Source: Apteryx mantelli
Lineage: Eukaryota > Chordata > Aves > Apterygiformes > Apterygidae
Assembly (NCBI RefSeq): GCF_036417845.1
Contig: NC_089991.1
Location: 15,097,001 to 15,161,000 of the forward strand
Direction: 5' to 3'
DNA length: 64,000 nucleotides
In this document: positions 56,803 through 64,000 of the stretch, piece by piece
Layout: every line of letters begins with the position of its first letter
How positions within the stretch are numbered: position 1 is the first letter of the stretch
Translations under genes and position numbers: made by a program
Notes under the pieces: model-generated
What the model was told of the DNA's origin: nothing
Database searches by the model: none
Seen by the model: the letters and a program-made list of their open reading frames with translations, nothing else

Positions 56803-59345
56803 CAAGCTATAATCGTGGCTTAGAAATGGATATTTCGAGTGGGGCTGGAACACCTTGGCCCGGATGCGCCGCTGTCACGGGGGCGACCACCAGCTGCCTC
56901 GTCCCCTGCGTAACACCCCGGCGCAGCGAGCACGCAGCAGGCACGGCCGCCCGCTGCTCCCAGCCGGCTGTAAGCCAGCGGCTACGGCGCCCTGGCAGAC
57001 CCTTTCCTTCTTCTCCCCAAAAGCTAAATATTCAGTGTATTTTATTTAACCTCCTAACTCCCTGTGATACAATACTGGTATTTGGTTGCTAAACTCAAAG
57101 GGAAAGAGAATGCTGGGCATTTCTGAAAAGGAAGAGAGCTTGTTTGGTTTTTTTAATTGGCTAGTCATTATGCAGTTGAAAAATGGATGAAAGAACAAAA
57201 AATCGTGAAGGATGGAAACAAAGCAAGGGGCACTTGGCAAAGGGATGTGGGGGGCAGTGCTGCAATTCTGCCTTTTCCCCAGAGTCTTTCCATTTCTCAC
57301 TGTAGACATCAATAAATCAGATCAAATTTCTGTCCTACCTTTACGAAAATTCACTCATGTGCCAAAATGATCAAATATTTTGGCTAAAAATGATTTTACT
57401 GTGATACATGTAAAAACACATTGCTTTGGAGGAGCTAGTATTTACATCTCCTTATGTGATAAATGTCAAATTTTAGAAGTAGTGTTTCGATAGTGCTGAA
57501 CTACACAGGGCTAAGCACTTTCTAATACCTGTTCAGAGAAAAAAAATCAAAAATAGATCATTTCAGACTTTATACAATAAAGTCATTTGAATATATTAAA
57601 TCTGAATCCTAATAGAAAACTGCGTGTTTAGAAAGGAGTATTTTGTTTTCCTTATACCACGACAACAGTGCAAGACATCTCACTGAACAGCATTTTCAGG
57701 TGTAGCCGGTACCCCTACCACAACAGTAAATGCCAGCACTACTCCAAATACAGGTCCTGTCAAGGACCAACTTTGTCATTCTTCCTGATTTGAGTGGCCT
57801 TCCTAATCACAGCATGAATGTGGTCTTCTCTTGTCTTTCTTTAACTAAGATTCATTCAGAGTGAAAGTTTAGTTAGTTTAGGATACTAACTGACAACTAA
57901 TTTACAACTATAGCTGCTAAGTTAAAGGACTTATTTATAGAAACCCTATGTTACTATTTTGATAGAATTTTCATGTACCATGACTAAAAATATGAAAACA
58001 TATCTTTTCCATTAAACTACTATTTATTAGTTCATTCTTACAAAACATAGTGTGAACTGGGTTCTCTGCATAACAGAAAATGAAACCGTTGGCTACGTTA
58101 ACAGAAAAGAAGAGAGAGAACAAGGATGTATCTATTAGTTATAAATTTATGAGGAAAAGAAGATGAATTCTGCTGCCACTGTTGTTCTCATTAAAAATTT
58201 AGGTAGCTTATACTCATTATGTGTAGTGCAAAGGTGATAATACTTGGGTAATATTTCTATCATACAGGAGTTGGATTTATTCTCACAAGTGCTCCTATGG
58301 TATTATGGCCATAGAAGTCAGCTATGGCATTTGAGTGTTTGTATAAATCAATATGGGGAATAATCCTAGAAAACAAAGACTCTCCTGTGGAGTTATTTTT
58401 TTATTTCCTGTTTCCCTATGTACAGTCCATCCAGACAGATGAACTGAATAGGGTTTTCCACATAGAACAGGTCATTTTTTATGTATTTGTTTATATCAGT
58501 TAATTTGGAGAAAAGGTTCCATTTCTAGCTATATTTTCATATGGTTCTCCAAGCAAACCTTTTAAAAGTTCCTGACTGTTTGCTCTTTTCTGGTTTTCTT
58601 TTTAAAATTAGGAGAGAAAAAACTTGTTGGCAATGTGGACAGCTGGTGTGTGTCTGGGTCTGCAATGCACCATGTGGCTGCTATTGGCTGCGCTACCAAA
58701 ATTGTGCCTACTAGTTACCATACAAGCAGTGACCTGCATTAATCCCTGTTGCTAGTCATTTGATCAGTCCTTAAAGAACAAGTGATAGCCTGTATGAGAA
58801 GCTTGGGGACAACCTGGCTCACACATGACTGTTTTCCTCTTTTCTTTTGTGGCAGTTCCCAGCTCTGCCATTCTGACATCTTCCACAAAAGCACTTTATA
58901 GAGGAAAAGTACAAATTATAAAAAGACATGATAAAGATACTTTGTAGCATCTTCTTGCCAGTTATTAATTCATCACCAATATGCTCCTATAGTATTTTCT
59001 CCACAGATTTTTACATTTCAGGCATAAAAAGTGAGAAATTATGAGTATTAGCAGAATTATTAAAACACACACGGATGTTCTTACTATTAAAGGATAGCAG
59101 AATACTCAGGGTAACCAAATACCCAAGGAAAATCTCGTTCAGACCCTGAGATAGGACACTGCCAGTTATGCTGGGAGAAGAGCCCATACGCTTCCGGCAG
59201 CACGAGGCGAGGAGCTACCACGTTTCGGCACACAGAGAACTTCTGGGGGTTTTAGATAGCAGCCGGTCTAACAGAGCAAGGGAGTCTGAGAAGAACCAAA
59301 CCACCTACATTACAAACCTCTACTGCGTGAGCATCCGCCTGCTTT

Positions 59346-59369
59346 TGTGAAGGGCATCTGCCCTTCACA
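59346..59369. repeat. near-perfect 24-bp palindrome
   Basis: TGTGAAGGGCA at 59346-59356 is followed, after TC, by its exact reverse complement TGCCCTTCACA at 59359-59369. It is a GC-moderate stem of 11 bp with a 2-nt spacer. No function is known. Confidence 0.7.
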
Positions 59370-60309
59370 GGGGCGGGTAGCTTGCTAAGAAACAGAAATA
59401 GCATAGGACTAGTCAGGACACAGTCGTCTCATAAACTCTAATAAGCCTCCTTTCTCTAAGGACACATTAGTTGTTTTCAGAAGCTTGTAACTTTGCCACA
59501 TCTGGGCATATTTTCACAAAAACGCCAACATGTAAATAGGCAAGCCCTCCACCTAATTTCACTTCTTTGTTCCAAACTCCATCTAGTTAACAGAAATGAA
59601 ACGATGAATTTTATCCACTTCAAAACTCTGACAATGAACTGCAATGACACATATGAATAAAATCAACTTGGCCAGGTGACCAACATGTAATTCTTAAAGT
59701 TCTTCCAGAGTTATTTTAATATTTTAAATATAGCAGTGTTTAAGCAACGAAAAGAGATTCTTATAATAGTATGTGTGAGACAATCTCAGCTATAGGTGTT
59801 GCTACCTGAACTATAATTAAGGCGCCAATTTCCTGTGATGTTAGAAAGCTGTTCTTTTCTCTAGCATTTGTACTAGCTTCCAAATCACTTCTGAGTACAG
59901 ATTAGAGGCTTGTTTCCCCAGTACCTCACACTTTGCATAGTCACTTAAACATGCATAAAAAGAGTACTAATGGGTATAATTTCCCATTCGCTTGGCACAG
60001 GTATAAATGATTCCACAACCAGGAAGCAATGAAGAATCGCACCCACTGTGCAGATTAAATCAGTTAAGCGCAGTGTACATCCCCCTGGCTATACTTCCTG
60101 GCACTACTAATTCCTTCTATCAAACCTTTGGGACTTAGGCCAGGACATAGACACAGATGGTTCCTCAAATCAGGAATTCCCTTCCCTTAAGGTCTAACAG
60201 AGACTGAATCCTGGTATTCAAACACACAGCTTAGTATATGATCCAGGTATGTGGTAGGAAGCACTTCCCAAGATCCAAAGTTAGTACAGGCTTCTTTGAT
60301 GCTGTGTAA

Positions 60310-60352
60310 ATTAGGATGGCACAGCATCCTAATTTTAGAATGGCACAGCATC
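60310..60352. repeat. hairpin plus 12-13-nt direct duplication
   Basis: ATTAGGATG at 60310-60318 is exactly reverse-complemented at 60325-60333 around the loop GCACAG. ATGGCACAGCAT, which spans part of the stem and loop (60316-60327), recurs at 60340-60351. The pattern suggests local slippage or template switching. Confidence 0.65.
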
Positions 60353-63300
60353 AGTTTGAAATAAACTCTTTCGTAATGGCTTACTAGGGTCATGATCACT
60401 GGATATGGACAGTGTGCATCTCCTTTTCAAAGTGATTTCAAGAAGTGATTTAAGGCCCATGCACTTTTCCATGTGTAGCAGGCGTTATTGCCACCAAGAG
60501 AAATCTTCAACTTCCCATTCAGAGCAGCAGTATTAAGAGGCTGTTTCTCAAGTCAGAATCTTGCCCTGTGTCTCCTGATCTTCAGGACATAATTGGTGGG
60601 AATATGCATCTAGTAGAAACCATGATGTGAGTATTTATATAAGAGGGCAAGCATAATCTGGTTAGCATTTTCCCAAGGGACTGCATTCCAAATACACCGC
60701 ACTGAAGAAACTGATTAACTGATCATCATATCTTCAGACGAAGGAGACTATATCTATCTATATATACCTACAGAGATGAATAAAGATGAATAGAATATAT
60801 ACTCTACATATGAAATCTAAATGTATTATTAAGGAATAGTTATTTTGCCTTTCATCTAATAAGATTACTTTTTCCAGGGAAATTTTGTTTTTCTTTGAAA
60901 ATAACTTGAACTGATTTGATCTTTTTCATATTTGCATGAAGAACAAGCATTCTCAATGTAAATAAAATTTGGAAATTATTGAGGTATTGTTTTATACACT
61001 TATATAGTAACTATACATACCACAGAATGGGCAGGGCAGGGCATGGAAGTAAGATCTCTGGTGAAAGGCCAAATAATCTAAAATCTTCTAAACAGGATGC
61101 CTAATGTTAAATACTTAAGTATGTTGTCTTACTCACAGAGATACTGCCAGATCACATTATCATTCATTTCTAGAAAAATCCAAACATATGTTAGCCCCTA
61201 AACAGCAATCTGGCAGTGTTAAGGAGCCTCCTTGCTACGTTAGACAATACTGGTAAACGAGAGCCAGAGATCAGGGAAGGGGGACAAAGTGATAATGAAA
61301 AGATTAGCAATTCACCAAGTGAGAGCTAGTGACTGACACTGTGGTGAAGATCATTTGGTCATTTTTGACTAAAGCAATGTCTTAGTTTGACAGCTTCATA
61401 CAGGCATCACACCAGTAGAGCAAATTGCCTCAGGCACAGAGATAATCTGAAAGTAATAGAGTGTATTTAAGCTGGTCCCAGTTGAAGAGCAGAGAGGTCC
61501 ATGAATAAAGTCAGAGAAAAAAAATGTAGATAAACACAGCTGGGGAAAGATTCTCTTACAGAGGTAATGGATTTCACTCATGAAAAGTGGGATTAAAACA
61601 AAGTACTGTCTAGTTCATGCTCTCTAGTGCGCTTAATGCATTTTATGTTTTGGATGCATATTTTATGGCAACCAGTATTAGGTCCTGAATTGCATATCTT
61701 AGGTCTTGCATTAACTGGTATACTTCTATAGTATTATGTGTTTAATTATTTCCAGAGTGGTTTCCCTACTCAAAATCCCATACATTTAAAAGGCCCGCAG
61801 TTATACCACCCCAACATCACTTACAGAAACTAGGGAACACCCAGCAACCTTTCCCTAGAGTATTCTACCACTTCAGTCCTGTTTTTTCATTTGCTGTATT
61901 TAAGATTGCTTATATCACCTCAAGGCTGGAGGAGATATTCAGTACATTACAGAATTACTGACCTGCCTTATTATACCATTTCCTATCTTATGCTTGTTAT
62001 TCTTACCTTACCTTGAGAAATCATCTTATCTTAATTTGAGAAAATCATCAGTAGACCCCACTTCCCAAACTCCCAAGGAAACAGATAAACAAAAAACCTC
62101 ACTGTGGAATTAATATTATTCCTTTCTTCAGTAAGATTCTCTGAAATAGTGGAATTCACAACACAACAGAGTGTTTGTAGTACCAATAGACCTTTGGATC
62201 TGAAGGCAACATTTAATTCAGAAGAATTTACGTATCCTCAAATAATTCCTCAGACTGGTCAGCGCCACGCTGCCTGACAAGTTATGTTGGACATTTAAGT
62301 TTTGACTTCCTCTGATTTAACTTCTGCATTAGTAGAAACCTTAAAGTCCATTAGAGTTTACCTGATTTCTTTTCATTTCCTTAAGAGTTCAGTCAAGTGT
62401 TGACTGCCATGAGAAGTAAGGTCTGGCAGGATACTTCTGTGGGTTTTGTCTATAAACATCAGGAGTTGATATAAAGTGTTTCCTGTGGAAATCTCTGGAG
62501 TATTTGGGTTTTTTTAAGCATATATCCATTAGGAAAGAAAGGATAATTATTGTATTAAAAACAGAATGGTATATCGCTATGAATGCAATGACAATAGCAA
62601 AACCCATCATCTCAACCAGGTCATTCCAACAGCATGGGCTAATTCTCTCTGAAAAGTCGAAGTATGGTTTGGGCATCTGATTCATGTGCAGTTCAGAAGA
62701 TTACTGAGGAATATATATTTCTTATGTAGTCCATGGAGAAAGATGCATCTCTTGGGGTGCTGGACAGACAGCTATGTGAAATAATTTAACTTTATTAATA
62801 GAAAAGACACAGATATCCTTCTTTGTGTCTACATGTCATCAAGAGTCCTCAGTATACAGAGAAAGGAATTCTTATTCAGGACCTTTTATACTATGTAGGT
62901 TACTGTAGAGAAGCTCTAATTTTCCATCCTCCACAATTTGTAAGGTTGGAAAACATTATTTACATTTTACAAATGGTAATTATATTACTTTTATGTAATG
63001 GTGACCGTGTTACTTTCACCCAAAGGTAAAGTCTTGAAGTCAAAAGGAAAATTTCCATTAATAACTAGCAATTTGAGATTTGAACTGAACCTAGGTGTTA
63101 TTTTTAGTTCACTGTCCTGTTGCGGCCATCCCTTGAACCTCCCAGAGCAATAACAGTCCTGATGCATCTGCAGTTATAGAAATATTCTTTCAGATTGCCC
63201 TCGAGGGTGAACTTCAACTGCTGTTGGCTCAGCTCTGCTGAAATGGGGTCTTATGGTTTTTTTCTCCCAGAAGATTGGTACGGGTGGCTGAGAACTATGC

Positions 63301-63932
63301 TGCTTCAACTGCAATCTCACAACTTCAAAAACTAAATAAGTTCCTTGGAAAGGCCTTGCATACAGGAAGGAGCAATGACATTTGTGAGAGGTGAACAAAA
63401 TCTAGAACAATTACATCACTTTTAAATTTTCTGGAACATGTTGGCAGAGACATGCTATTTCTAAATACTTACAGTTAAGATGGCCAGCACCAAAAAAAAC
63501 CCAGAGGGAATTGTGTTCAATGAGATATAAAACACTTCCACCTGGAGTGTCTCCAGGATGTGTAAGCAAATACCCTGTCACAGGGCACAGGTGTCTCTCT
63601 GTGGAAATGCACTGGCCACTGAAGTGCATCATTGGCATGACAGTGACAGTTCCAGGTAATGTTTCATCACTCCTGAATGGATCAAGGACTGACCAAGTTT
63701 GTTAACATTTTAAAAGCTCTTATGTATTACATTTTGAAAAAAATGTATTTTTATTTTAAAATAAAGCATAAAATATTTTTAAAATGTTACTGTAATAGCT
63801 TACTATATAAAAACACTACTTACATTAAGGGGAAAATCCAAAGACATCTCCATGGTTTTCTAGAGAAAACTTGATAAAAACAGTGTTTGTGAAGAAGGTC
63901 TACAAAATGGAAAGACCATTTGAGGCTACTGT

Positions 63933-63951
63933 ACATATATATATATATATT
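63933..63951. repeat. (AT)n dinucleotide tract
   Basis: About nine AT units near the right edge, within intron 6. Confidence 0.8.
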
Positions 63952-64000
63952 CACCTGTTATTCACACCCCCATTTGGCTTGGGTCACGTACATTGTTATT

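Larger units (their letters stand above)
56325..57010. promoter_or_regulatory. CpG-rich block with CRE and PAR-bZIP-type sites
   Basis: CpGs cluster at 56335-56580 and especially at 56836-57000 (GGCCCGGATGCGCCGC, ACACCCCGGCGCAGCGAGCA), with AT-rich sequence between. Sites visible: a perfect palindromic CRE, TGACGTCA, at 56559-56566; a CRE-like TCACGTCA near 56405; a perfect palindrome, ATTACGTAAT, at 56793-56802, containing TTACGTAA, the site of PAR-bZIP/E4BP4 and C/EBP-type factors; a CT-rich CCGCCCCCTCTCCGC stretch near 56639; and a TATA-like TTATATAAAT at 56737-56746. No protein is recognised in any frame. The combination suggests an internal enhancer or promoter, but this is inference. 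Confidence 0.45.

Noticed and set aside
62950-63105. Possible third MIR-like relic (ATTTACATTTTACAAATGG, later CACCCAAAGG and GAGATTTGAAC)
   Set aside because: The scattered matches are short and spacing is poor. Without a repeat-library search this is not distinguishable from chance.

Overview
This window is a stretch of vertebrate, almost certainly avian, nuclear DNA. It carries the 5' half of one gene on the + strand: the GABA-A receptor gamma-2 subunit, GABRG2. The bird assignment rests on three things: CR1-family LINE fragments, very low repeat density in AT-rich introns, and a protein close to mammalian gamma-2 but with scattered substitutions. No bacterial, phage or viral gene is visible, and no second protein-coding gene is supported.

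Layout: 1-357 is the promoter/5'UTR region. Coding exons 1-6 lie at 358-464, 28414-28562, 30220-30287, 31298-31518, 35696-35778 and 36480-36617. All junctions are GT/AG and all phases join. The lengths of exons 2-6 (149, 68, 221, 83 and 138 nt) are, from memory, those of mammalian GABRG2. Together they encode 255 complete codons: signal peptide, extracellular N-terminal domain and Cys-loop. The exons for TM1-TM4 and the cytoplasmic loop (expected 7 onward) are absent, so the gene runs off the right edge inside intron 6, which is at least 27.4 kb long. Intron 1 is about 27.9 kb. More than 98% of the window is intron.

Intron contents: a 5'-truncated, internally deleted CR1 LINE in intron 4 (about 33.28-34.26 kb), a short CR1 3' end (about 25.8 kb), two ancient MIR/L2-like tails (about 18.6 and 53.5 kb), a compound GT/GA microsatellite (13.9 kb) and several homopolymer tracts. 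Four stretches stand out against the AT-rich background. One is a nested quasi-palindrome at 5.01-5.13 kb. One is a two-part CpG island at 43.97-44.79 kb, ending just before a consensus splice donor. One is a CpG-rich block at 56.3-57.0 kb holding a perfect CRE and a palindromic PAR-bZIP/E4BP4-type site. The last is a small CpG cluster at 27.2 kb.

The most interesting possibility is that the 44 kb and 56 kb blocks are internal regulatory elements or alternative promoters within GABRG2. That is inference from composition and motifs only. I found no convincing new biological system.
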